From the NCBI RefSeq assembly GCF_030316825.1, contig NZ_JASZYU010000001.1:1488001-1552000 (forward strand): a stretch of DNA of 64,000 nucleotides, given 5' to 3'. Under the pieces are notes generated by a model. The model searched no databases. It saw only the letters and a program-made list of their open reading frames with translations, and was not told the origin of the DNA. Shown in pieces: positions 9,201-16,295 of the stretch. This stretch comes from Variovorax fucosicus. GTDB taxonomy: Bacteria; Pseudomonadota; Gammaproteobacteria; Burkholderiales; Burkholderiaceae_C. Made by a program: the position numbers and the translations under genes. Positions within the stretch are counted from its first letter, which is position 1. Every line of letters starts with the position of its first letter.

Positions 9201-9534
9201 ACAGCGCGAGCTGGTCGGGCGTGGGGCCGATGAACATCAGGCCGGCATCGGCGCAGGCCTGCGCGAAGTCGGCGCGTTCGCTGAGGAAGCCATAGCCCGG
9301 GTGCACCGCGTCGCAGCCTTCGGCGCGCGCCACGGCAAGCAGCGCCGCGATGTCGAGGTAGGCCGAGGGGCCGGTGGCATCGAGCGCGACGGCCCTGTCG
9401 GCCAGCTGCACATGCAGCGCCTGCGCATCGTCCCTGGCAAACACGCCGACGCTGGCAATGTCCAGATCGCGCAGCGCACGCACCAGCCGCACCGCGATCT
9501 CGCCGCGGTTGGCCACAAGAATTTTTTTGAACAC
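6235..9534 (-). CDS. Single-chain biotin-dependent acyl-CoA carboxylase (BC-BCCP-CT fusion)
   Basis: A 1,099-residue enzyme that would carboxylate an acyl-CoA using biotin, ATP and bicarbonate. Domains in order: biotin carboxylase (about 1-450, starting VFKKILVANRGEIAVRL, with the GGGGGRGMR ATP loop and FIEANPRLQVEHTVTE), a biotin carrier domain with DAMKMEH (biotinyl Lys527), then both halves of the carboxyltransferase (about 590-1,080, with EGGGGRPGDT, GAAL-type turns and GYGLGAQAMAAGGF). This order is that of the single-chain, long-chain acyl-CoA carboxylase type. The start is taken as GTG at 9534, 8 bp after the upstream stop; an ATG is not available near the BC start. Probably in one operon with the acyl-CoA synthetase. 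Substrate unknown. Confidence 0.92.
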   Translation of the reverse strand: MFKKILVANRGEIAVRLVRALRDLDIASVGVFARDDAQALHVQLADRAVALDATGPSAYLDIAALLAVARAEGCDAVHPGYGFLSERADFAQACADAGLMFIGPTPDQLALFGDKARARALAEQCGVPVMPGSAGAATLAQAQAFFAAQTADGAQAGVMVKAIGGGGGRGMRAVLHAEDLAEAHARCVSEARAAFGVDGVYVERLMLDARHIEVQVIGDGMAVASLGERECTLQRRFQKLVEIAPSPSLPESLRAQITDAALRMAKAVGYRSLGTFEFLVDESSTSLPFVFIEANPRLQVEHTVTEAVTGLDLVQLQIAVAGGQPLRELGVEEGHTAPQRGFAIQWRINAETLDAAGQARPASGTLSRFDLAEGPGVRVDSHGYAGLAPSPHYDTLLAKLIVQSSSPRFADALRRSLRALEECRIEGIATNLALLRAIAARPEFATQAVHTRFVEAHLGELLAAAARLEQPARKVTTPAAVAPAPAPDDDDGLTIRAPMAARLVQFEVAVGDVLPAGAQLGVLDAMKMEHLLNAPQAGRVVALFAAPGDYLVEGQPLVQLEAVDAHAVEAEVQAAHDLDAIRPDLQKVIDRHAPTLDANRAAAVAKRAQQGGRTARANIADLCDLDTDPGNFSEYGALAIAAQTRRRKLDDLIANTPADGMVTGIGSINARQFGPEKSRCAVLAYDYTVLAGTQGMRNHHKTDRMLGIAHQLKLPVVLFAEGGGGRPGDTDMPIVAGLNNHTFSQFAALSGKVPVVGIVHGRCFAGNAALLGCSDVIIATRGSNIGMSGPAMIEGGGLGTFAPEQIGPSGVQSKNGVIDILVQDEAEAVAAAKQYLSYFQGTTLDWHCADPRALRHAVPENRLRVYDVRAAMRGLVDSGSLLELRAGFGAGILTALARIEGKPVGLLANNPQHLGGAIDVAAADKAARFMQLCNAHGLPIVALCDTPGFMVGPEIEAQAQVRHVCRMFMVAAHLRVPYFCVVLRKGYGLGAQAMAAGGFDAPVFTVAWPTGEFGAMGLEGAVRLGYRKELEAAAEGAARDALFTQLVAQQYANGEAINMAQTLEIDAVIDPADTRVWLVRGLASAARPPEPAVAYVDTW

Positions 9535-9542
9535 GAATGCCT

Positions 9543-11162
9543 TTACTGGTCTTTGAGCAGGCGGCGCAGCACCTTGCCGGCGCCCGTCGTCGGCAATGCA
9601 TCGATGAAGGCCACGGAACGCGGCGCCTTGTAGCTGGCCATGTTGTCGCGCGACCAGGCCATCAATGCGTCGGCATCGACCTCGGCACCGGCCTTCCTCA
9701 CGATGAAGGCCTTCACCACTTCGCCCTTCTCGGCATCGGGCTGCGCGATCACCGCAGCCTGCGCCACCGCGGGGTGCTTGATCAGGATGGTCTCGACCTC
9801 TTCCGGGAACACGCTGTAGCCGGAAACCTTGATCATTTCCTTGAAGCGGCCGATGAAGCTGAGGTAGCCGTCGGCGTCGAGCTTGCCCATGTCGCCGGTG
9901 TGCACCCAGCCGTTGCGCAAGGTGGCCGCAGTGGCCTCTGGCTTGTTCCAGTAGCCCTTGAAGGTGCCGGGGCTGGCCAGCACGATTTCGCCGATCTCTC
10001 CGGTCGGCACATCCGCGCCGGTGTCGGCATCGACGATGCGGATCGTGACGCCCGGCACCGGCACGCCCTGCGTGCCCCAGCGCGGCGCGTGATGCGGCGT
10101 GTAGGTGTCGCAGGTGTGGGTTTCGCTGAGCCCATAGGCGGCTTCGAACGAGGTGCAGTTTTTCGCGAAGCCCTTCCACTGCGCGGCCAGCCCTTCAGTG
10201 AAGGTGATGCCGAAACTCGTGACCGGGTTCATGCGCAGGCTGGCCAGGTCGAACGACGCGATGTCGGGCAGCTGCATCACGGCCACGTTCATCGGCGCGA
10301 TGCTGTACCACCAGCTCACCTTGTATTTTTCGATGGCCTGCGGCACCGCGTGCGGGTCGAAGCGGTGCAGCAGCACCGACGTGGCACCGGTCAGCACCGG
10401 CACGTTGACACCCATCAGCATGCCGGCGATGTGGTACAGCGGCGCGATGGAGAGCAGCACATCGTCGGCCGTCACGCCGTTGCAGTCGGCCGCTGCCGCC
10501 GTCTTGAACAGCGCATTGCCATAGCTCAGCATCGCGCCCTTGGGCAGGCCGGTGGTGCCCGAGGTGTAGGTCATGAGGGCGACGTCGTCGAGCTCGACCG
10601 CCACGGGTTGCGGCGTCGCGCCGCTGCGCATCACGGCCAGGAAGTCTTCGCAGCCCACGGGCAGCTCGCGCGGCGCCTGCTGCGCCTGCTGCGCGATACG
10701 CAGCTCGGCCGGCAGGTCGAGCGCAGGCTCCGGCGGCAACAGATCGGCATAGTGCACCGCGAACACATGCTCCAGTTGGCTCTGCGGCCGCACCTTGTCG
10801 ACCACCGGCAGCAACGACGAGGCCGCGACGATCACGCGTGCCTTCAGGTCACCGACCTGGTAGGCCAGCTCATGCTCCTTGTTGAGCGGCCCGCTCGGGC
10901 AGACGATGGCGCCGATCTTCTGGATGCCGAAGTGCGCGACCAGATACTGCGGGCAGTTGTTGAGGAACAGCACGACCGGCTCGCCCTTGCGCACACCTAG
11001 CGCTTGCAGCCTTGCGGCGAAGGCGTCGCTCGCGCGATCGAGTTCGGCCCAGCTCATGCGGGTGCCGTACCAGATGCAGGCCGCCTGGTCGCCGCGCAGA
11101 CGTGCGTTGTCGCGCAGGAAGGCGTGCAGGGGTTGTTGCGGACGAACTTCTTTTGTCTCCAT
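9543..11162 (-). CDS. AMP-dependent acyl-CoA synthetase/ligase
   Basis: Activates a carboxylic acid to its CoA thioester through an acyl-adenylate. The 539-residue protein carries the adenylate-forming signature TYTSGTTGLPKGAMLSY, the AYGLSETHT motif, the WVHTGDMGKLDADGYLSFIGR hinge region and a C-terminal catalytic lysine context (GAGKVLRRLLKDQ). It is followed at once by the acyl-CoA carboxylase and is divergent from a TetR regulator and an ABC binding protein. The context suggests uptake, CoA activation and carboxylation of one organic acid. Which acid is not evident. Confidence 0.93.
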   Translation of the reverse strand: METKEVRPQQPLHAFLRDNARLRGDQAACIWYGTRMSWAELDRASDAFAARLQALGVRKGEPVVLFLNNCPQYLVAHFGIQKIGAIVCPSGPLNKEHELAYQVGDLKARVIVAASSLLPVVDKVRPQSQLEHVFAVHYADLLPPEPALDLPAELRIAQQAQQAPRELPVGCEDFLAVMRSGATPQPVAVELDDVALMTYTSGTTGLPKGAMLSYGNALFKTAAAADCNGVTADDVLLSIAPLYHIAGMLMGVNVPVLTGATSVLLHRFDPHAVPQAIEKYKVSWWYSIAPMNVAVMQLPDIASFDLASLRMNPVTSFGITFTEGLAAQWKGFAKNCTSFEAAYGLSETHTCDTYTPHHAPRWGTQGVPVPGVTIRIVDADTGADVPTGEIGEIVLASPGTFKGYWNKPEATAATLRNGWVHTGDMGKLDADGYLSFIGRFKEMIKVSGYSVFPEEVETILIKHPAVAQAAVIAQPDAEKGEVVKAFIVRKAGAEVDADALMAWSRDNMASYKAPRSVAFIDALPTTGAGKVLRRLLKDQ

Positions 11163-11220
11163 GGCGTCACTCTCTCAGGGTTAGCGATAGCCGCTTTCGC
11201 CAGATCGTGCCCGAACAATC

Positions 11221-11234
11221 CTACCGATGGGTAG
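11221..11234. promoter_or_regulatory. Possible TetR operator: CTACC-N4-GGTAG palindrome
   Basis: A perfect 5-bp inverted repeat with a 4-bp spacer lies in the divergent region between the acyl-CoA synthetase and the TetR gene, and it overlaps the TetR start codon. Its position suits an operator controlling both directions. Only one copy is seen and the arms are short. Confidence 0.4.
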
Positions 11235-11898
11235 AACTTTGGAGACACCGCACAAACCCGGGCTTCCCCATGGCACGGGACGCCAGCGCGCGGCCACCGC
11301 CAGCACCGAAGTGCAGCGCGAGCGCATCCTGCAGGCCGCGGCCGAGCTGTTCGCGCGCCAGGGCTATGCCAACACCACGATGGCGCAGATCGTCGGCGCC
11401 CTGGGCGTGACCAAGCCCTTCGTCTACTACTACTTCCGCGACAAGCAGGAGATCTTCGAGGTGCTCTCATGGCGGCCGGCGGTCGCCTGCTTCACCGTGC
11501 TCGACCTGCCCGCCGATGATGCACGCCCGGCCTGCGCCAAGGTGCTCGAAGCGCTGGAGCGGCTGATCCGCGCGACGGTGGCGCACTACCCCTGCGGCTT
11601 CTTTCCGTACCGCGAGCCGCAGGTCTACCGGCCCGAATACACGGCCGCGCTGAAGAAGCTGGCCAACCACTTCTACGGCCGGCTGTGCCCGCTGCTCGAA
11701 CAGGCGCGCCGCGATGGAGACCTCGACTTTGCCGACACCAAGATCACCGCGCTCGCAGCCTGCAGCCTGCCCGGATTTCTCTACACCTGGTACCGGCCCG
11801 ACGGTCGCCTGTCGGCAGACGAAGTGGTGGCCGAGCTCAGCACCCTGGCGGGGCGTGTGCTCGGCCTGAAGATCAAACCCACTGGAGACACCCCATGA
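11227..11898 (+). CDS. TetR/AcrR family transcriptional regulator
   Basis: DNA-binding regulator of 223 residues. The helix-turn-helix is at about 32-78 (ERILQAAAELFARQGYANTT, then IVGALGVTKPFVYYYFRDKQ); the rest is the ligand-binding part. It stands divergent to the acyl-CoA synthetase-carboxylase operon and overlaps the ABC binding-protein gene by 4 bp (ATGA), so it probably controls both, with an acyl-CoA or the free acid as likely effector. No clear ribosome binding site precedes the ATG at 11227; no other in-frame ATG lies before the helix-turn-helix, so translation may be leaderless. Confidence 0.88.
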   Translation: MGRTLETPHKPGLPHGTGRQRAATASTEVQRERILQAAAELFARQGYANTTMAQIVGALGVTKPFVYYYFRDKQEIFEVLSWRPAVACFTVLDLPADDARPACAKVLEALERLIRATVAHYPCGFFPYREPQVYRPEYTAALKKLANHFYGRLCPLLEQARRDGDLDFADTKITALAACSLPGFLYTWYRPDGRLSADEVVAELSTLAGRVLGLKIKPTGDTP

Positions 11899-13154
11899 AG
11901 CTCGCCCTTTCGCTGCGCCCGGTGGCGCTCGCATCCCTCTTGCTGGCCGGCGGCGCCGTGCTGGCACAGCCGGCCACCTACAAGATCGCCTACATCGATC
12001 CGCTCTCGGGCCCGTTCGCCAATGTCGGCGAGCTGATGCTGGCGCACACGCGCTACGCGATCGACGACATCAATGCCAGGGGCGGACTGCCGGGCGGCCA
12101 GAAGATGCAACTGCTCCAGTTCGACAGCAAGCTCTCGGCGCAGGAAAGCCAGAGCGCGTTGCAGGCTGCGATCGACCAGGGCGCACGCGCCATCGTCACC
12201 GGCGGCTCGGGCTCGTCGGTGGTGGCGGCGCTGGTGCAGGCGGTGAACCGCTGGAACGAGCGCAATCCGGGCAAGGAGCTGCTCGTGCTGAACCACTCCT
12301 CGATCGACCCCGACCTCACCGGCAAGTCGTGCAGCTTCTGGCACTTCCAGACCGATGCCAACACCGCGATGAAGATGAAGGCGATTGCCAACTACATCAA
12401 GAAGACGCCGGACGTGAAGAAGGTCTACCTGCTCAACCAGGACTACGCGCACGGCAAGCAATGGGCCAGCTACGGCCGCCAGATGGTCGGCCTCGCGCGG
12501 CCCGACGTGCAGTTCGTCGGCGAGGCGCTGCATCCGATCGGCCGCGTGAAGGACTTCTCGCCCTACCTCGCCAACATCAAGCAGAGCGGCGCCGATTCGG
12601 TGATCACCGGCAACTGGGGCCAGGACATGACCCTGCTGCTGAAGGCCGCGGGCGATGCCGGCTACAACCTGCGCTACTTCAACCACAGTGCGGGCTCGGT
12701 GCCAGGCACCGTTCTGGCGGTTTCGCAGGCCAGGATGGGGCAGCTGACCTGGGTCGCCGAATGGCACCCCGGCCAGGCCGACGTGCCGAAGGTCGACGCG
12801 CTGGCCAAGGCCTACAAGGCCAAGACGCAAAAGGACTTCCTGGCGCCACGCATCGAGATGACCCCGCGCATCCTGGCCGCCGCCATCGTCAAGGCCGGCA
12901 GCACCGATGCGTCGAAGATCGCGAAGGCGATGGAAGACCTCACGTTCGAATCGGTGGTCGGCCCGGTGCGCATGCGCGCCGAAGACCACCAGCTGCTGCT
13001 GCCGCAGGTGGTCAACACCATCGCGCCGGTGGACGGCAAGGCCGTCAAGGTCGGCTGGGAAGGCACCACGTACGGCTTCCGAACCGATGCCGTCTATACC
13101 GGCAACGAGCTGGCGCAGGGCACGGAGTGCAAGATGGTGCGGCCGGCGCAATAA
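11895..13154 (+). CDS. Branched-chain amino acid-type ABC transporter substrate-binding protein
   Basis: Periplasmic binding protein (419 aa) of the LivJ/type I family. A signal peptide (1-23, ending AVLAQ) precedes YKIAYIDPLSGPFANVGELM and a two-lobe fold typical of binding proteins for amino acids, amides or aromatic acids. It overlaps the TetR stop by 4 bp. No permease or ATPase gene follows, so it must work with a transporter encoded elsewhere, or serve as an orphan receptor. By context it may capture the acid that the divergent synthetase activates. Confidence 0.92.
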   Translation: MKLALSLRPVALASLLLAGGAVLAQPATYKIAYIDPLSGPFANVGELMLAHTRYAIDDINARGGLPGGQKMQLLQFDSKLSAQESQSALQAAIDQGARAIVTGGSGSSVVAALVQAVNRWNERNPGKELLVLNHSSIDPDLTGKSCSFWHFQTDANTAMKMKAIANYIKKTPDVKKVYLLNQDYAHGKQWASYGRQMVGLARPDVQFVGEALHPIGRVKDFSPYLANIKQSGADSVITGNWGQDMTLLLKAAGDAGYNLRYFNHSAGSVPGTVLAVSQARMGQLTWVAEWHPGQADVPKVDALAKAYKAKTQKDFLAPRIEMTPRILAAAIVKAGSTDASKIAKAMEDLTFESVVGPVRMRAEDHQLLLPQVVNTIAPVDGKAVKVGWEGTTYGFRTDAVYTGNELAQGTECKMVRPAQ

Positions 13155-13181
13155 GGCGCGCGCCGAACAAGCAGATGCTTC

Positions 13182-13385
13182 TCAGTCGGCGCTGAGTCGC
13201 CGCACCACCGCAGCGCCGACGATCAGCGCGTTGGAGTAGTTCGGCTGCGCCCGGGCCGCCACTTCGACGCGGCGGTACACCAGCACATCCTGCGACTCGT
13301 CGTTGGCGGCTTCGAGCACCACCCAGTAGAACTGTCCCTCTTCGCGCTCTTCCACGGTGAGCGCCAAATCGCACATGGTCGCCAA
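13182..13385 (-). CDS. Small conserved-looking protein, TTG start
   Basis: A 67-residue soluble protein (core ALTVEEREEGQFYWVVLEA, then DVLVYRRVEVAARAQP) that I do not recognise. The TTG at 13385 has AAGGAG exactly 6 bases upstream, a near-ideal ribosome binding site, whereas the in-frame ATG at 13376 would be 15 bases away; I therefore prefer the TTG. It is convergent with the ABC binding-protein gene, and divergent from arginase across about 156 bp. Confidence 0.7.
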   Translation of the reverse strand: MATMCDLALTVEEREEGQFYWVVLEAANDESQDVLVYRRVEVAARAQPNYSNALIVGAAVVRRLSAD

Positions 13386-13541
13386 ATCAATCTCCTTGGT
13401 TGTGGATACCCCCCCTGCAACGTTCTTTGTCAGAACGATCGAGCTACGCAGTTATTGCACAGGCGGATTCAGGTTTCGGCAAAGATGTGTGCGGGAACGT
13501 GGCAGAGTTCACGCGACCGGCGAACAAGAAGGATTCAACCC

Positions 13542-14453
13542 ATGCCCACCACCCTCGAACTGATCGGCGCACCCACCGACATCGGCGCCAGCGTGCGCGG
13601 CGCCGGCATGGGCCCCGACGCGCTGCGCGTGGCCGACCTGCCCGGCATGCTCGCGCGGCTCGGCTTCGCGGTGCGCGACAGCGGCAACCTGGCCGGGCCG
13701 GCCACGCCCTGGGCCGCGCCGCAAGCCGGCCTGCGGCATGTGGACGAAGTGGTGGCCTGGAACCGCTCGGTCTATCAGGCCGTGGACAGTGCGCTCGGCG
13801 CCGGCCATCTGCCGGTGCTGCTGGGCGGCGACCACTGCCTGGCGATCGGTTCGATCAGCGCCATTGCCTGGCACGTGCGCCGGCGCGGGCAGAAGCTGCG
13901 CGTGATCTGGCTCGACGCGCACACCGACGTCAACACCGACACCACCAGCCCCAGCGGCAACATCCACGGCATGCCGGTCGCCTGCCTGCTGGGCCACGGC
14001 CCGGCCGCGCTGACCGGCTGGAGCGGCGAGCAGGCCGCGGTCGCCCCTGATGCGATTCGCTTCCTCGGCATCCGCAGCGTCGACGCCGAGGAAAAAAAGT
14101 CCATCCGCGCGCACGGGCTGCAGGTGTTCGACATGCGCCACATCGACGAGCACGGCATGCGCACCACGATGACCGAGGCGCTGCAGGACGTGGACGACAA
14201 CACCCACCTGCATGTGAGTTTCGACCTCGACTGCCTCGACCCCGACTACGCGCCCGGCGTTGGCACCGGCGTGCGGGGCGGCCCGACCTGGCGCGAGATG
14301 CAGCTGTGCATGGAAATGATCGCCGACACCGGCCGGCTGGGCTCGCTCGACGTGGTGGAGCTCAACCCCGCACTCGACGTGCGCAACCGCACCGCCGAGG
14401 TGGCGGTGGAGCTGATCGAGAGCCTGTTCGGCAAGTCGACGCTGGTGCGCTGA
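13542..14453 (+). CDS. rocF: Arginase
   Basis: Hydrolyses arginine to ornithine and urea using a binuclear manganese centre. The 303-residue protein shows all the metal-ligand motifs of the arginase fold: GGDHCLAIGS, WLDAHTDVNT and SFDLDCLDPDYAPGVGT, plus the NIHGMPVACLLG block typical of true arginases rather than agmatinases. It lies with glutamate dehydrogenase and PutA, so the neighbourhood would take arginine and proline to glutamate and 2-oxoglutarate. Confidence 0.94.
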   Translation: MPTTLELIGAPTDIGASVRGAGMGPDALRVADLPGMLARLGFAVRDSGNLAGPATPWAAPQAGLRHVDEVVAWNRSVYQAVDSALGAGHLPVLLGGDHCLAIGSISAIAWHVRRRGQKLRVIWLDAHTDVNTDTTSPSGNIHGMPVACLLGHGPAALTGWSGEQAAVAPDAIRFLGIRSVDAEEKKSIRAHGLQVFDMRHIDEHGMRTTMTEALQDVDDNTHLHVSFDLDCLDPDYAPGVGTGVRGGPTWREMQLCMEMIADTGRLGSLDVVELNPALDVRNRTAEVAVELIESLFGKSTLVR

Positions 14454-14550
14454 CAAGGCAAAGGCCGGACTCCTACGTCGGCTTGTGAAGTCCGTGACAT
14501 GCAGGCCGCCGCGGCATGCCCTACAGTGGGCCGGCCCTGCGCATTCGACC

Positions 14551-14994
14551 ATGCAAGCCGTTCCCCCAGACTCATCCCCGAACCCGCCGCCGCGCGCCCT
14601 GCGCGTGCTGGTGGTCGAGGACGACCCCCAAACCCTGATGCTGACGGTCGAAATGGTGCAGTTGCTCGGCCATTGGGCCACCGGCGTGAAGAGTGCCGAG
14701 CTTGCCAAGGATCGCTTCATGGAGGGTGCGTTCGATGTGCTGCTCACCGATATCGGCCTGCCCGCGCTGTCGGGCTATGACCTGGTGGAGAGCCTGCTCG
14801 CGCACCACCAACTGCGGGTGATCTTTGCGACTGGTCAGACCCGGCCTGCCCGGCCGGTGGCCGGCACGCTGTGGCTGCAAAAGCCGTTCGGGATCGACCA
14901 GCTCGAAGAGGCGCTGGCAACGGCCGCCGACGGCCTCAGCCCCGGTTCGGAGAAGAAGGCACTGGAAAAGTCGTCGCCGGAGCAACCGGGCTGA
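14551..14994 (+). CDS. Single-domain response regulator (CheY-like receiver)
   Basis: A 147-residue stand-alone receiver domain: acidic pocket VVEDDP near residue 22, phospho-acceptor Asp in VLLTDIGLPALSGYDL, a switch Thr in IFATGQT and the lysine in LWLQKPFG. No output domain follows; the last 30 residues are low-complexity. No histidine kinase gene adjoins it, so the partner is unknown. Its 3' end overlaps the convergent lipoprotein gene by 59 bp, which is unusual but keeps both reading frames intact. Confidence 0.82.
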   Translation: MQAVPPDSSPNPPPRALRVLVVEDDPQTLMLTVEMVQLLGHWATGVKSAELAKDRFMEGAFDVLLTDIGLPALSGYDLVESLLAHHQLRVIFATGQTRPARPVAGTLWLQKPFGIDQLEEALATAADGLSPGSEKKALEKSSPEQPG

Positions 14995-15595
14995 CCGGGG
15001 GATCCTCTGCCGCCGGCGCCTCGTCCGGCGGCGCCAGGAAGCGGTCGAGCAGCACGAAGAAGCGGTCGTAGAAGCGCTCGTCCGTCAGCGTTTCGCTCGC
15101 CACCTTGACCAGCGCGTCGTCGCTGGCCGAGAACGGCACCGAGAGCGATCCGAACGCGCCGACACCGACGCTGGCCGAGTTGTTGGTTTTCTTCAGGCTG
15201 TAGCGATCCTGCAGCGCGCTGACGAAAGCGATGGTGGTGCGAGGCTTGTTCCGGCCCGCGCCGGCCTCCTTGGCGCAGACCACGCGGAACTCGACCTCGA
15301 CATGCACCTCGTTGGCCGGCTGGAAGCTCTTGCGCCCGGTGACGAGGTCAGGGTTGGCCGCCGTGATCAGATAGCCCTGGCTCAGCAGCGCACGGCGCGC
15401 GGCCTCGCAGGTCTGGGCCTCGGTGGCCGTGTAGGTACGGGTGTGGGTGGTGGTGGAGTCGAATTCCTCGGGCTCGTACGAGATGCGGCGCGTCGGCGAG
15501 GTCGAGCCGCAACCGGCCAGCAGCAACGCCGCCAGCAGAAGCAGCGGTGCGCGCGGCAGCGCGGTCGATGGGAAAGGCAAGGCGGGCAGAGGCAT
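14936..15595 (-). CDS. DUF2242-like lipoprotein
   Basis: Lipoprotein of 219 residues: signal sequence with lipobox LLLAGC, then a conserved-looking domain (ETTTHTRTYTA-type start, then CEAARRALLSQGY, TGRKSFQPANEVHVEVEFRV) that I recall as DUF2242, common in Burkholderiales. The ATG at 15595 puts the lipobox about 30 residues in; a longer ORF starting at 15646 would give an odd N-terminus. Function unknown. Convergent, with 59 bp overlap, to the response regulator. Confidence 0.83.
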   Translation of the reverse strand: MPLPALPFPSTALPRAPLLLLAALLLAGCGSTSPTRRISYEPEEFDSTTTHTRTYTATEAQTCEAARRALLSQGYLITAANPDLVTGRKSFQPANEVHVEVEFRVVCAKEAGAGRNKPRTTIAFVSALQDRYSLKKTNNSASVGVGAFGSLSVPFSASDDALVKVASETLTDERFYDRFFVLLDRFLAPPDEAPAAEDPPVSPVAPATTFPVPSSPNRG

Positions 15596-15683
15596 GGGAG
15601 GACGGATGCTACCCGGCACGGCGCCGGCCCCGCTTCGAGCAAGCAAATGCCGTGCGCGTTCCCCGGCGCCTGCCAGACAGCGG

Positions 15684-16295
15684 TCAGCGACCGATGTGGA
15701 CGATGTGATCCGCGCGTGCGCGCGTGGACTCGATCAGCTGTGCGTTCGGGTCGTCGGTGGCGGCCACCCAGGCGATTGCGGCCTCGGGGCTGCGGCCGAA
15801 CTGCTCGTGCCTGCGGGTCAGGCGTTCGCGCCGCAGGGTGTCATCGACCTCGACATACCAGGCCTCGTCGAGCAGCGCCGCCGCGGCCGGCCACAACAGA
15901 AGGTAGTTGCCTTCGGTGATGACCAGTTGCGTTTGCGGCAGCACCGCGATGGCGCCGGCGACCGGCTCCTCGATCTCGCGGCGGAACTCGGGGGCGTAGA
16001 CGGTTTCGTTGGGGCCCTGCAGGCGCAAGCGTTGCAGCAACGCCGCGTAGCCCGCGCTGTCGAAGGTGTCGGGTGCGCCCTTGCGCGCGGCCCGGCCGAG
16101 CCGTTGCAGTTCGACATTGGCGAGGTGAAAGCCGTCCATCGGCACGACCTGCGCGCGCGGGCCCAGCGCCTCTTGCAGCGCCGCGGCGAGCGTGGATTTG
16201 CCGGCGCCGGGGGCGCCGACCAGCCCAAGCAGCTTGCGCCGGCCATCGGCCAGCAGCGCGTCGACGCGCGCCAGCTCGGTGGCTCCGATCTGCAT
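15684..16295 (-). CDS. P-loop nucleoside/pantothenate-kinase-like protein
   Basis: Small-molecule kinase of the uridine kinase/PanK-type P-loop group, 203 residues. It has Walker A LVGAPGAGKSTLA, the VVPMDGFHLAN motif that places the substrate, ITEGNYLLL, and a C-terminal base region. NCBI-type naming would be nucleoside/nucleotide kinase family protein. The start codon shares its A with the stop of gdhA (TGATG), so translation is coupled with glutamate dehydrogenase. The substrate is not known. Confidence 0.86.
   Translation of the reverse strand: MQIGATELARVDALLADGRRKLLGLVGAPGAGKSTLAAALQEALGPRAQVVPMDGFHLANVELQRLGRAARKGAPDTFDSAGYAALLQRLRLQGPNETVYAPEFRREIEEPVAGAIAVLPQTQLVITEGNYLLLWPAAAALLDEAWYVEVDDTLRRERLTRRHEQFGRSPEAAIAWVAATDDPNAQLIESTRARADHIVHIGR

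Noticed and set aside
6232-9633. 1,133-codon plus-strand frame opposite the acyl-CoA carboxylase
   Set aside because: Antisense shadow; the minus strand carries complete BC, BCCP and CT motifs.
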